This document shows positions 17,879 through 26,983 of a DNA stretch of 64,000 bases, piece by piece (position 1 is the stretch's first letter; every line of letters starts with the position of its first letter). The notes under the pieces are model-generated. The model saw nothing but the letters and a program-made list of their open reading frames with translations, ran no database searches and was not told the DNA's origin. Origin of the DNA: Pseudoblastomonas marina (GTDB lineage Bacteria; Pseudomonadota; Alphaproteobacteria; Sphingomonadales; Sphingomonadaceae); assembly GCF_014641655.1 (NCBI RefSeq), contig NZ_BMID01000001.1, positions 1,416,427-1,480,426 of the forward strand, read 5' to 3'. The position numbers and the translations under genes are program-made.

Positions 17879-19114
17879 TCAGGCGATCTTGCGCGAATCT
17901 TCACCGCCTTCGATCCATTCGATCAGCATGGTGAGCGTATGGCGGAGCGTCTGCTCCTGCTCGGTCAGGCGCTCGGACAGGCGGTCATTCGCTTCCTCGA
18001 GTGCCGCACAGCGCGCTTCGAGCGTGGCGATGGCGCGCGCGGCGTCGGGATCGGCTTCCGCGCCGAGCTGCTCCAGTTTTGCCTCGATCCGCGCGATCGC
18101 CTCGCGCGCCTCGTGGTCGCGACCCGCCCCGTTTTCCGCCGGTGCCGCGGTCAGCGAGGCGAGCCGTTCGGCCAGCTGGTGCAGCACGTCCTGCGTGTTC
18201 GCCCCTCGCACAGAAGAGGCTTCGGCCGCAGCGGCCTTTTCGACCTTGGTCGGGGCATGGACGGGCTTTTCCTGGCGTTCGGCGTGATCCTCGACCGCCG
18301 AATGGCCTTCGCTCTCCATCTCGTCGAGCACGCGATCGAACATGTCGAGGTCGATCGTGTCGGTTTCCTCGACCGACGCGGCGAGCAGCAGGCGCTGGCA
18401 GATCTGGTTGATCCGGCGCGGAACGCCCTCGCTCGCCTGGTAGAGCGCGGGGAAGACATCGTCGGTGATTTCGGGCCGCCCTTCCCAGCCGACCACCCGC
18501 AGGCGGTGGAGCACGTATTCCTCGACCTCGTCCTCGCCCATCGGCGTCAGGTGGTGCGAGGCGATCACGCGCTGGCGCAATTGCTCGAGGCTCTGGGCCT
18601 CGATCTTCTGCCGAAACTCGGGCTGGCCGAGCAGCAGCGTCTGCAGCAGCGGATGCGCGCCGAGCTGGAAGTTCGACAGCATGCGCAATTCCTCGAGCGC
18701 GCCGATCGAAAGGTTCTGCGCCTCGTCAACGATCAGCAGGCAGCGGCGGCCTTCACGCGCCTCGTCATGCAGGAACGCCTCGATCGCGCCCAGCGCACGC
18801 GGCTTGTCCCCGCTCGGCAGGTCGATCCCGAAGGCATTGGCGACCACTGACAGCAGGTCCTTGTCCTCGAGCGAGGTGGTGACGATCTGCGCCGCGGTCA
18901 GCCGCGCCGGGTCGATCTTCTTCATCAAGTGCGCGACCAGCGTCGACTTGCCCGACCCGATTTCGCCGGTGACGACAACGAAGCCCTCGCCCTGCGACAG
19001 CCCGTAGCCGAGATAGGACAGCGCCTTCTTGTGCGTCACGCTCTCGAAGTAGAAATCGGGATCGGGCGCGAGCGCGAAGGGGCGCGCTTTGAGGCCGTAA
19101 TATTCTTCGTACAT
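17879..19114 (-). CDS. XrtA-associated ExeA-like AAA ATPase
   Basis: A 411-aa ATPase of the GspA/ExeA type, called a putative secretion ATPase in PEP-CTERM loci (TIGR03015). It begins MYEEYYGLKARPFALAPDP, the family signature. Walker A is GEIGSGKSTLV (about residues 51-61) and Walker B is CLLIVDEAQNL. The C-terminal quarter is charged, and residues about 355-400 form a likely coiled coil (EARCAALEEANDRLSERL). It may energise or regulate assembly of the export machinery at the inner membrane. Confidence 0.9.
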   Translation of the reverse strand: MYEEYYGLKARPFALAPDPDFYFESVTHKKALSYLGYGLSQGEGFVVVTGEIGSGKSTLVAHLMKKIDPARLTAAQIVTTSLEDKDLLSVVANAFGIDLPSGDKPRALGAIEAFLHDEAREGRRCLLIVDEAQNLSIGALEELRMLSNFQLGAHPLLQTLLLGQPEFRQKIEAQSLEQLRQRVIASHHLTPMGEDEVEEYVLHRLRVVGWEGRPEITDDVFPALYQASEGVPRRINQICQRLLLAASVEETDTIDLDMFDRVLDEMESEGHSAVEDHAERQEKPVHAPTKVEKAAAAEASSVRGANTQDVLHQLAERLASLTAAPAENGAGRDHEAREAIARIEAKLEQLGAEADPDAARAIATLEARCAALEEANDRLSERLTEQEQTLRHTLTMLIEWIEGGEDSRKIA

Positions 19115-19131
19115 GCTTCAATGCCCCTGGA

Positions 19132-20808
19132 TCAGAACGAATAACGCAGGCCGAGCCGTGCCGAGGCGGTCCAGACATCGACCGCGTCTTCCAGCTCGAC
19201 GCCGTCGATCCCGACCGCCGCCGTGGCGGAAAGGTTGTCGATCAGCTCGCGATAATAGGCTGCCTGTGCGCCGATTGCACCATTCAGGCCACCACCGGCC
19301 TGATCTGCCGCATCGAACAGCGAGAGATAGGCGTTGGTGGAATAGCCCGACCGGCGATCGATCTTGCCGCCGAGATAGGCAGTGGTGAAATAGGTCTCGT
19401 CGATCAGGCCATCGAGGTCGGCGAACACCGTTCCCTGCGATCCGATCAGCTCGCGCCGCTCGTAGCCCGCGGCGATCCCGGCCTGAGCGGTGCCGAGATC
19501 GACATTGTAACCGGCCGATACGCCCCGCGCGCGATAGGCCGCGGCGCGCAAATTGCCGAAGGCCCCGCTCACGCAATTGCCGCCCTCGGTACCGATCACG
19601 CAGCCCGACAGTTCGCCGGTGACCGGGTTGCGGATCACCCCGAAATCGGTCGGCAGCGAGGCGAGCGAATTGACGAGGCTGCCGCCGAAGCCGGTGACCG
19701 TGTCGTAGACCCCGACATTGAGCGAGGTGCGCGAGGTCGGCTGCCAGCTGAAGCTGCCGGTCAAGCTGAGCGTGCCGTATTTCTTGCCGATCGTCGCCTG
19801 CAGCGCGGTCCGTCGGCTCGGGCGCCAGAGGACCCCTGCATCGTAGATCACGCCCTCGACATCGTAGGCGAGGATGCGCGGCGAAGCGGGATCGGTGACG
19901 AAACGCCCGTCGGGCCCGATCACGGGATCGCCGGCAGCATCGCGCAAGGCGTCGCGTCCGGAGACCTCGACATCCTCGTATCCGACCCCAGCGACGAAGG
20001 CGAGCGTGGGCGAAACCGGGAGCGTTACGTCGGCGCGCAGCCGGATGTCCTCGACCCGCTGGTCGAGATTGGAGACGTCCTCGCGGTAATAGGAGCCGCC
20101 GACGCCGACGCCCACGGGGAGGACCCCGCCGGGAGCCGACGCGACCCGCGCGGTCGCCTGGTGGGTGGTGCTCTCGTCGAACAGGTCGACGCGGTCGCCG
20201 GTGGTCGCCGAAACGATCGCGTTCGGCGCTTCGACCTTGCTGTGGCCCGCGCGATAGGAAGCCTGCGCGGTCACGTCGCCGACCCGGGTCTGGACGCTGG
20301 GACCGGCATAGACCGAATAGACCTGGCTGACGCTGTCGCCGATATCGAGCTGTCCGGGAAAGGCGGCACCGTCCGTCCGCGTGCGGGTGGCGAGGCCGCC
20401 GGCCTCGATCTGGAGCGTATCGGGCACGACCGCGACGGCCACGCGACCGATCCCGCTCACCGTGTCGCTATCGCCGATGTCGTCGTCCCACTGGATGCGG
20501 CGCTCGTAGCGCAGCGACAGCCCGCCCTGCACGCGGCGGGCCGCGGCGGTCATGTCGACTCCGGCGGCGAGCACCGAATAGGTCGCGACGTCGTCGCCGG
20601 GACGGATCTGGAACAGCGCGACCTGCTGGGCCTCGATATAGGGCGTGATCGAATAACGCGGTCCGCGCCGCGTGGAGGCGGAGATATCATCGTCGGTGCC
20701 GGTGTCCTCGTCGACCACACTTTCCGCGCCGATCGCTTGCGCCTGAAGCGGCGTCGCGGTGATCGCGGCCAGTGCTACGGCGCCCGAAAGCAGGGGTACG
20801 ATACGCAT
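19132..20808 (-). CDS. XrtA-associated outer-membrane beta-barrel protein
   Basis: A 558-aa exported protein with a Sec signal peptide (MRIVPLLSGAVALAAITATPLQAQA) and a long series of alternating strands ending in aromatic RYSF, as expected for a large beta-barrel. It matches the PEP-CTERM-associated outer-membrane family TIGR03016 by position and character. ATG 20808 is preferred over GTG 20814 because GAGG lies 7 nt before the ATG. It could be the outer-membrane channel for the polymer, complementing the export lipoprotein; that is inference. Confidence 0.85.
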   Translation of the reverse strand: MRIVPLLSGAVALAAITATPLQAQAIGAESVVDEDTGTDDDISASTRRGPRYSITPYIEAQQVALFQIRPGDDVATYSVLAAGVDMTAAARRVQGGLSLRYERRIQWDDDIGDSDTVSGIGRVAVAVVPDTLQIEAGGLATRTRTDGAAFPGQLDIGDSVSQVYSVYAGPSVQTRVGDVTAQASYRAGHSKVEAPNAIVSATTGDRVDLFDESTTHQATARVASAPGGVLPVGVGVGGSYYREDVSNLDQRVEDIRLRADVTLPVSPTLAFVAGVGYEDVEVSGRDALRDAAGDPVIGPDGRFVTDPASPRILAYDVEGVIYDAGVLWRPSRRTALQATIGKKYGTLSLTGSFSWQPTSRTSLNVGVYDTVTGFGGSLVNSLASLPTDFGVIRNPVTGELSGCVIGTEGGNCVSGAFGNLRAAAYRARGVSAGYNVDLGTAQAGIAAGYERRELIGSQGTVFADLDGLIDETYFTTAYLGGKIDRRSGYSTNAYLSLFDAADQAGGGLNGAIGAQAAYYRELIDNLSATAAVGIDGVELEDAVDVWTASARLGLRYSF

Positions 20809-20810
20809 GG

Positions 20811-21842
20811 TCACACCTCGTATCCGTAGTAGGAACCGAAACGACGGCCCGAAGGGCTGAACTGGACGGCGTTCAGCAACAATTCGATATCCTTGCAGCC
20901 CGACAGCAGCGAAACGGTGTCTTCAAGGGCGCTGCGACCGGTCGTATCGGCCCGGCACACCACCAGCGTCTGTCCGACCAGCTTGGCGAGCTCGGCCGCA
21001 GGCGAAGCCGCCAAAGCGGGTGGGCTGTCGAAAATCACGATCCTTTGCGCCGCACCACGGCCCAGGCTTTCGATCGTTTCGCGCGCGTGGCGCGTGGTCA
21101 GGTATTCGGTGTCCGATCCAGTGCTGCGCCCGGCGGGAAGCACGTTGAGCCCCGGCAGGTCGGTCGGAATGACGCAGTCGGCGATATTCATGTCGCGATC
21201 GACCAGCGCGTCCATCAAGCCGGGCCCACCCTCGAGGCCGAGGGTCGAAAGCACCGAGGGCTTGGCGAAATCGGCATCGACGAGAAGCACTTCGCTTTCC
21301 TTCTCGGCCGCAATGGCGAGCGCGAGATTGGTCGCGCAATAGGTCTTGCCCTCACCCGGCAGCGGGGAGGAAATGAGCACCCGGTTGGCCTTGTTGCGAA
21401 GCCTGGGATCGTCGCTGCCGCGCAACATCGTCGATTTCGCGAACAGCTCGCGCTTCACGATCCGGAATTCCTCGAGCAGCGCGCTGACCGAACCGTCAGG
21501 CACGATCATCCCGGTTTCGTGGAGCAGGTCGCGATCGAGCGCTTGCGGCTTGCCCGAGAAGACCAGCGGCGGTCCGATCGGCGCGCGCTCGTTGCGCGGC
21601 GCATCGTCCTTGGTTGCAGGCGCTTCGTCGGAAGCAGAGGCGGCCGGTGCGGCGGCCGGTGCGGCGGCCGGTCGTGCGGGGTGCCGCCGCTTGTCGGGCA
21701 CCGGGATATCGGGCAATTTGGGCGAGGCGAAGCCGTCGAAACCGAACCGCGCCGAAGCGCGCTCGAGCAGCGAGGGCTGTGCCTTGTCGCGCGGCTTCTC
21801 GTCGCGCGCCTCGCCCTGGCGAATGGGGGTCTGGTCGTTCAT
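20811..21842 (-). CDS. XrtA-associated tyrosine autokinase (BY-kinase)
   Basis: A 343-aa cytoplasmic bacterial tyrosine kinase (TIGR03018 type) that partners with the Wzz-like protein encoded just upstream. Walker A is PLPGEGKTYCATN, Walker A' is VLLVDADFAKPS, and the C-terminus carries a short Tyr cluster (SYYGYEV) for autophosphorylation. ATG 21842 is chosen because GGAGAAGGA precedes it; an upstream GTG at 21860 lacks a ribosome site. A proline/alanine-rich linker near residues 60-75 is encoded by a short tandem DNA repeat. It controls polymer length together with Wzz. Confidence 0.92.
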   Translation of the reverse strand: MNDQTPIRQGEARDEKPRDKAQPSLLERASARFGFDGFASPKLPDIPVPDKRRHPARPAAAPAAAPAASASDEAPATKDDAPRNERAPIGPPLVFSGKPQALDRDLLHETGMIVPDGSVSALLEEFRIVKRELFAKSTMLRGSDDPRLRNKANRVLISSPLPGEGKTYCATNLALAIAAEKESEVLLVDADFAKPSVLSTLGLEGGPGLMDALVDRDMNIADCVIPTDLPGLNVLPAGRSTGSDTEYLTTRHARETIESLGRGAAQRIVIFDSPPALAASPAAELAKLVGQTLVVCRADTTGRSALEDTVSLLSGCKDIELLLNAVQFSPSGRRFGSYYGYEV

Positions 21843-21856
21843 GTCGTCCTTCTCCC

Positions 21857-23392
21857 TCACGCCACCATGCCACGCTGGATGAACTCGGCCGCAAGCAGCA
21901 GCACGCAGACCCCGGCGAGCGCACCGCTGCCGGCGTAGAAGAGCTTGAGCCGCTTGGCGCGCAACGCGCGGCCCGACTGCGTCCAGGTATGGGTGATCGC
22001 CCCGAGCACCGGCAGGCCGAGCGATTTCTCGAGCTGCGCGGTGGTGGCGAAAGTCGAGCGAAGCTGGCCGATCACGAAGGCTGCTGCGATCCCGGCACCG
22101 ATCCCGGCAATCAAGACGCCGATCAACAGCAGCGGACGATTGGGCGCGGCGGGCGAAACGGGCGTCGTCGGCGGGTCGATGACCTGGAATTTCACCGCGC
22201 TGCGCTCGGTCTCGACCTGCCCGCGCAGGCGCAGTTCCTCGCGGTCGCGCAGGAGCTTGTCGTACTGGTCCTTGAGCACATCGTAATCGCGCCCGATGCG
22301 TTGCGCCTCCGCGGCGAGCTGCGGGTTGCTGAACTGCTTGGACGAGAGGTCAGCGACTTCGGCCTGCAGCCCGGCCTTGCGCGTCTGCAATGCGAGCACG
22401 CTGGCCTGCCGGTCGGCGCGAAGCGATTCGAGCGTCGAATAGGCCGGGTTGAGCTGGCCCTGGGCGCCCCCACCGCCGGCGGCCCGCGCCTGCGCTTCCA
22501 TGCTCGCGATCTGGTTCTTCTGGGCGATCACGTCGGGATGATTGTCGGTCAGACCCCGGGCCCGCATCGCGGCGAGATCGGCCTTGGCCCGGGCGACCGA
22601 ACCGGCGATCGAATTGTCCGCCCCGCCGCCAACGATCCGGCGCGGCGTCGAGGCGAGCTGTGCGTTAATCGCGCTGAGCGCGCTCTGCGCCGCAGCGAGA
22701 TCGGCTTCGACCGCACGCAATTGCGACCGCGCCGCTTCGAGCCGCTGGACGAGGGCACCGCCGCCGAGCGCGAACTCGGGGTTGGAGGATTCGAACGCGA
22801 GACGGCGCTGTTCTGCCGCTTCGAGCTCTTTCGAGCGCTCTTCCAGCTGCTGGTCCATGAAGGCCAGCGTCTCGGTCAGTTCGCCGCGGCCACCGGCGAG
22901 GTTTTCCTCGCGGAAGATATCGATCATCTTCTGGACGATATCCTGCGCCAGCAATGCGTTTTCGGAATCGGAGAGGCTGCTGTCGCCACTTTGCCCCGTG
23001 ATGACGAACAAATTGTCCTGCTCGCTCGATACCTCGATGTTGTTCGACAGGGCGAGGACGGCGCTTTCCATCTCGCGCGCACTGTTCACGTCGTCCCCGA
23101 GCCGGGTTGAACGCACCACCTTCTCGAGATTGAGCGCACCGGTCAGCGTCTGGCGCACGCGATCGATTTCGCGGCGGCGGTCCTGGACCCCGATCCCGAC
23201 CTGCTGCGCGAGCGGGTCTTCGAGCTGGACGAGGATGCGGCTGCGCGATTCGTAACTGTTGGGGACCAGCGCGACGAGGATCCAGCCGAGCGTGCACGTG
23301 CCCCACGCCACCGCGAGCGCGAGCCACTTGCGGCGCCAGACGGTGAACGCAGCCGCGCGCAACTCGTCGTAGATGGAGGACATGCCGTTCAT
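21857..23392 (-). CDS. XrtA-associated Wzz-like chain length determinant
   Basis: A 511-aa polysaccharide co-polymerase (TIGR03007 type) anchored in the inner membrane by helices near residues 24-44 and 425-445. A large periplasmic part between them includes coiled-coil stretches, such as the segments around residues 190-245 and 365-405. The Wzz signature NSYESRSRILVQ lies just after the first helix. A third hydrophobic segment follows near the C-terminus. ATG 23392 has AGGA a few bases upstream. It acts with the adjacent tyrosine kinase. Confidence 0.92.
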   Translation of the reverse strand: MNGMSSIYDELRAAAFTVWRRKWLALAVAWGTCTLGWILVALVPNSYESRSRILVQLEDPLAQQVGIGVQDRRREIDRVRQTLTGALNLEKVVRSTRLGDDVNSAREMESAVLALSNNIEVSSEQDNLFVITGQSGDSSLSDSENALLAQDIVQKMIDIFREENLAGGRGELTETLAFMDQQLEERSKELEAAEQRRLAFESSNPEFALGGGALVQRLEAARSQLRAVEADLAAAQSALSAINAQLASTPRRIVGGGADNSIAGSVARAKADLAAMRARGLTDNHPDVIAQKNQIASMEAQARAAGGGGAQGQLNPAYSTLESLRADRQASVLALQTRKAGLQAEVADLSSKQFSNPQLAAEAQRIGRDYDVLKDQYDKLLRDREELRLRGQVETERSAVKFQVIDPPTTPVSPAAPNRPLLLIGVLIAGIGAGIAAAFVIGQLRSTFATTAQLEKSLGLPVLGAITHTWTQSGRALRAKRLKLFYAGSGALAGVCVLLLAAEFIQRGMVA

Positions 23393-23420
23393 GGTTCCTG
23401 GCCGTTCACCCGGGGCGCCC

Positions 23421-24065
23421 TCAGAACGCGCTTTCGGGGATGATGATGACGTCGCCCGGCATCAGCAGCACGTTGGCGCTGCTGTCGCCGTCCTTGAGCA
23501 GGTCCGACAGGCGCAGCGAATATTCGCGCTGGGTGCCGGCGGTCTTGTCGAAGCGGATAAGCTTGGCCTTGTTGCCGCTGGCATATTCGGACAGGCCGCC
23601 GACCGCGATCATCGCGTCGAGCACGGTCATGTTCGCGCGATAGGGGATCGAGGCGGGTTTCTCGGTCGCGCCGACGATGCGGATCTGCTGGCTGAAGGTG
23701 CCGGCGAACTTGTTGACGATAACCGAAACCAGCGGCTCGTCGATATATTGGGACAGCGCCAGCTTGATGTCCTCGGCCAGCATGGTCGGGGTCTTGCCGA
23801 CCGCAGGCATGTCCTGGATGAGCGGGGTCGTGATGCGCCCGTCCGGACGGACCTGGACCTTCGCGCCGAGCTCCTCGTTGCGCCAGACGAAAATCGTCAG
23901 CTCGTCGAGCGGGCCGATGACATATTCCTCGCCCGGCCCCTCCTGCAAGGCGACGAAACGCGCTGGCGGCAGCTCGGGAGCGCCCGAAGTCCCGCTGCAC
24001 GCGCCGAGCGCGAGCGGGGCAAGCAAGAGTGCGAACAGCGCGGCTACTCGGGTTCGGATCGTCAT
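23421..24065 (-). CDS. XrtA-associated polysaccharide export lipoprotein
   Basis: A 214-aa Wza-like export protein (TIGR03027 type). The signal peptide ends in the lipobox LALGAC, so Cys22-23 should be lipidated. The Poly_export domain starts at EEYVIGPLDELTIFVWRNEEL, and SLBB-type repeats follow (IRIVGATEKPASIPYR; VLLMPGDVIIIPESAF). It forms the outer part of the export conduit. It is the first gene of the main co-directional run after a 174-bp gap, so a promoter is expected at 24066-24239. Confidence 0.92.
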   Translation of the reverse strand: MTIRTRVAALFALLLAPLALGACSGTSGAPELPPARFVALQEGPGEEYVIGPLDELTIFVWRNEELGAKVQVRPDGRITTPLIQDMPAVGKTPTMLAEDIKLALSQYIDEPLVSVIVNKFAGTFSQQIRIVGATEKPASIPYRANMTVLDAMIAVGGLSEYASGNKAKLIRFDKTAGTQREYSLRLSDLLKDGDSSANVLLMPGDVIIIPESAF

Positions 24066-24169
24066 CGCTTACACCTTGTTTTCCGATACCTTGCCGCACG
24101 CACGCCGAGAGCGAACGGGCCGCAGGCCGGGTTTTCTGTATGTGGGCTATCGCGGAAAATGGTGAACAT

Positions 24170-24196
24170 AGCGTTAGCCTTGGGTGGCCTAACGCT
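24170..24196. terminator. Inverted repeat between the decarboxylase and the export gene
   Basis: AGCGTTAG at 24170-24177 pairs with CTAACGCT at 24189-24196. It lies 43 bp past the decarboxylase stop in the 174-bp gap before the export lipoprotein gene. A second perfect small hairpin, GTCCCG-TTT-CGGGAC, lies at 24223-24237. On the minus strand the larger hairpin is followed by a moderately T-rich stretch, so it could terminate the ligase-decarboxylase transcript. It could equally be an operator for the downstream operon. Confidence 0.4.
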
Positions 24197-24239
24197 TGGA
24201 TTCCCTGTGATTCTGCGATCCAGTCCCGTTTCGGGACGC

Positions 24240-25460
24240 TTATACGAGCATTTCGCGCGCGGGGCCATGCCCGAGAAAGTGCATCGGGCTGGCGGTGGCT
24301 CCGTAAGCCCCTGCGCAGAAGATCGCGATCGGATCGCCGACCTCGGCCCGCGGGAGATGCGCCTGCGTCGCCAGCCGGTCGAGCGGTGTGCAGAGGCAGC
24401 CGCAGATATTGACCACTTCCTCAGGCTCGGCGTCGACCCGGTGCGCCACGGCGATCGGATAGTTGCGCTTGACCACCGCGCCGAAATTGCCGCTCGCGGC
24501 GAGCTGGTGATGGAGCCCGCCATCGATGATGAGGAAGGTCTCGCCCTGGCTTTCCTTCCGGTCGACGACCCGCGTCAGGTACACCCCGGCCTGCCCGACG
24601 AGGTAACGTCCGAGCTCGAGTACCAACCGCGTGCCCGGAAGCACGTCCGCCGCGGCGATCTCGTGCAGCTTCTCGCCCACCGCGTACAGATCGAGCGGCT
24701 CGTCCCCCGCGAAATACGGGATGCCGAATCCGCCGCCGAGATTGAGCTTGGGCAGCGTGATCCCGGCCTCGTTCGCCAGCCGACGCGCGAGATCGATCGT
24801 ATTGCGCTGTGCTTCGGAAATCGCGTCGGCGTCGAGCGACTGGCTCCCGGCGAAGATGTGAAACCCCTGCCAGTCGACCCCGGCATCGACAACGCGCCGC
24901 GCCAGCCCCGCCGCCTTGTCCGCATCGACCCCGAAGACCTTCGCCCCGCCCGACATCTTCATCCCCGAGCCGCGCAGCTCGAAATCGGGATTGACGCGGA
25001 TCGCCAAGCGCGGCGCGCGCCCGAGGCGTTCTCCGATCGCCAGCGCGCGGTCGGCCTCGCCCGCGCTTTCGCAATTGAGCGTGACCCCGGCCTCGATTGC
25101 CGTACGCAATTCCTCGTCGCGCTTTCCCGGTCCGGCAAAACTGGTGCGGCGCGCGGCAATCCCGGCCTCGTCGAGCAGCAGCCATTCGCCTGCCGAAGCG
25201 ATATCGAACCCATCGACCAGCGGTTCGATGAATTCGAGAAGAGGCGGCCAAGGGTTTGCCTTTACGGCATAATTTAGCTCGATCCTGTCAGGCAGAGCGG
25301 TTCGCAAAGCTTCGATCCGCTTGGCGATCATATCGCCCGAATAGAGGAAAATCGGCGTGTCACCGGCCTCGGCCAGCCACTCCGATATCTTGACGCCGCC
25401 AAGCGCCAATTCGCCGTCGACAGCCGCAAATCCGGCGGGGACCGGCCCGAGCGGCTTCAT
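24240..25460 (-). CDS. XrtA-associated PLP-dependent decarboxylase
   Basis: A 406-aa fold-type III PLP enzyme, related to diaminopimelate and ornithine decarboxylases, of the exosortase A-associated group (TIGR03099). The PLP Lys is K67 in NYAVKANP. NLGGGFGIPYF is the glycine-rich phosphate loop, and FCAGAYGATASP near the C-terminus supplies the active-site Cys across the dimer. It probably decarboxylates an amino acid that is then loaded onto the ACP encoded next door; this link is inference. It overlaps the ligase gene by 4 bp. Confidence 0.92.
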   Translation of the reverse strand: MKPLGPVPAGFAAVDGELALGGVKISEWLAEAGDTPIFLYSGDMIAKRIEALRTALPDRIELNYAVKANPWPPLLEFIEPLVDGFDIASAGEWLLLDEAGIAARRTSFAGPGKRDEELRTAIEAGVTLNCESAGEADRALAIGERLGRAPRLAIRVNPDFELRGSGMKMSGGAKVFGVDADKAAGLARRVVDAGVDWQGFHIFAGSQSLDADAISEAQRNTIDLARRLANEAGITLPKLNLGGGFGIPYFAGDEPLDLYAVGEKLHEIAAADVLPGTRLVLELGRYLVGQAGVYLTRVVDRKESQGETFLIIDGGLHHQLAASGNFGAVVKRNYPIAVAHRVDAEPEEVVNICGCLCTPLDRLATQAHLPRAEVGDPIAIFCAGAYGATASPMHFLGHGPAREMLV

Positions 25461-26914
25461 GACGCCAACTCCGCCAGGACCCGCTTGCGGTCGAGCTTCC
25501 CATTGGGCGTATGTGGCAGGCTATCGCGCCATTTTATGACATGGGGCTGCATGAAAGTCGGCAATTCTTTCCGCAGGATATCGGATAGTTCTTCGGCTCG
25601 TTCGACATCGGCGGAAACGACCAGCGCGATGCGGTGGCCGAGTGCCTTGTCGGGCAGTCCGAAAGCGATCGCCTGACGTACCAATCCGCTTCCCATCGCC
25701 GCCTCCTCGATTTCCTGCGGGCTGATCCTGTTGCCCGAGGATTTGATCATCGCGTCGTCGCGTGCGACGAAATGCAGGTCGCCGTCGGCATCGCGGCGCA
25801 TCCGGTCCCCTGACCATACCGCGGTCCCGCCATATTGCGATGCGCGCGGCGCCGGTCGAAAGCGCTCGGCGGTCTTCTCCGGCGCCTGCCAATAGCCTTG
25901 TGCAACCAGCGGTCCGCATTGCACCAACTCGCCCTCCACGTCCGCTGCAACCGGCTCGCCCGCAGGATCGACCACGAACAGTTCGGCATGCGGGACTGCC
26001 CGGCCCACCGAAGTGGGTTTCGCATCGACCAGCGCCGGATCGAGATAGGCCGCGCGAAAGGCCTCGGTCAGGCCGTACATCGAAAACAGTGCGGCGTCCG
26101 GGAATTGGTCACACAGCCGCCGCACCAGCGCTTCGCCCATCGCGCCCCCGGTATTGGTGAGCCGGCGCAACGATGCCTTGGCGTCGTCCGGCCAATCGAG
26201 GGTCAGCAACTGGTGCCATAGCGGCGGCATTCCGCCGAGCGTGGTGATGCGGTGCTCCTCCACGGCCTTCATCAGGTCGCGCGGGAACAGGTAATCGAGC
26301 GGCACAACGCTGGCCCCCGCATACCAGGCCGACAGCAACTGGTTCTGGCCGTAATCGAAGCTCAGCGGCATCACGCCCAGCACCCGGTCCGACCCTTCGA
26401 GCGCGAGGTATTGCGCCACGCTTTCGGCCCCCAGCCACAAATTGGCATGGCTGAGCATCACGCCCTTGGGCCGCCCGGTCGATCCGCTGGTGTAAAGCAA
26501 CGCGGCCAGGTCGTGCGGCGCGCCTTCGCCCGGTTCCAATCCATCCGACAGCGCGTCGGCCTCCTCGAGCGCGACCCGTTCGTCGACGATCTCCCCCGCG
26601 AAATCGCCCGGTTCGAGGGTCACCAGCCGACCGTGATTGCCGACCAGCAATTCGGCCCCGCTATCGGCCAGGATGTGCGCGACCTGGCTGCGCTTGAGCA
26701 GCGGGTTGATGGGCACATGGACGAGCCCGGCCCGCGCCGCCGCAAGCGGCATCACGCAGGTCAGCCGGCCTTTCGCCGCCCAGCTCGCCACCCGCGCTCC
26801 CTTCTCGACACGCCGCGCCAGCCACGCCGCGAGCCGCGCGACGTTGCCCTCGAGCTCGGCATAGCTCAGCACGCGATCGCGCAGCCGCAGGGCCGGCGCG
26901 TCGGGCTGGCCCAT
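25457..26914 (-). CDS. XrtA-associated acyl-CoA/acyl-ACP ligase (AMP-forming)
   Basis: An ANL-superfamily adenylating enzyme (TIGR03098 type), about 485 aa. The P-loop-like motif is LLYTSGSTGRPKGVMLSH, followed by MYGLTEAFRAAYL, the hinge WSGDRMRRDADGD and the catalytic Lys region PNGKLDRKRVL. The start is uncertain. ATG 26914 gives MGQPDAPALRL but no ribosome site and loses some 10 residues expected in the family; a CTG at 26959 preceded by AAAGG would fit the family N-terminus better. It likely activates an acyl or amino acid for the ACP domain encoded divergently. Confidence 0.88.
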   Translation of the reverse strand: MGQPDAPALRLRDRVLSYAELEGNVARLAAWLARRVEKGARVASWAAKGRLTCVMPLAAARAGLVHVPINPLLKRSQVAHILADSGAELLVGNHGRLVTLEPGDFAGEIVDERVALEEADALSDGLEPGEGAPHDLAALLYTSGSTGRPKGVMLSHANLWLGAESVAQYLALEGSDRVLGVMPLSFDYGQNQLLSAWYAGASVVPLDYLFPRDLMKAVEEHRITTLGGMPPLWHQLLTLDWPDDAKASLRRLTNTGGAMGEALVRRLCDQFPDAALFSMYGLTEAFRAAYLDPALVDAKPTSVGRAVPHAELFVVDPAGEPVAADVEGELVQCGPLVAQGYWQAPEKTAERFRPAPRASQYGGTAVWSGDRMRRDADGDLHFVARDDAMIKSSGNRISPQEIEEAAMGSGLVRQAIAFGLPDKALGHRIALVVSADVERAEELSDILRKELPTFMQPHVIKWRDSLPHTPNGKLDRKRVLAELAS

Positions 26915-26983
26915 CAATGCGAGGTGGTCGAGCGGACGCGATGGCGGTAAGGGTCGCAGTTGAGGGGGCCTTTCGAACCGGCG

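Noticed and set aside
21643-21675. Short tandem GCGGCCGGT repeats
   Set aside because: They encode an Ala/Pro linker in the tyrosine autokinase; low complexity rather than a separate element.
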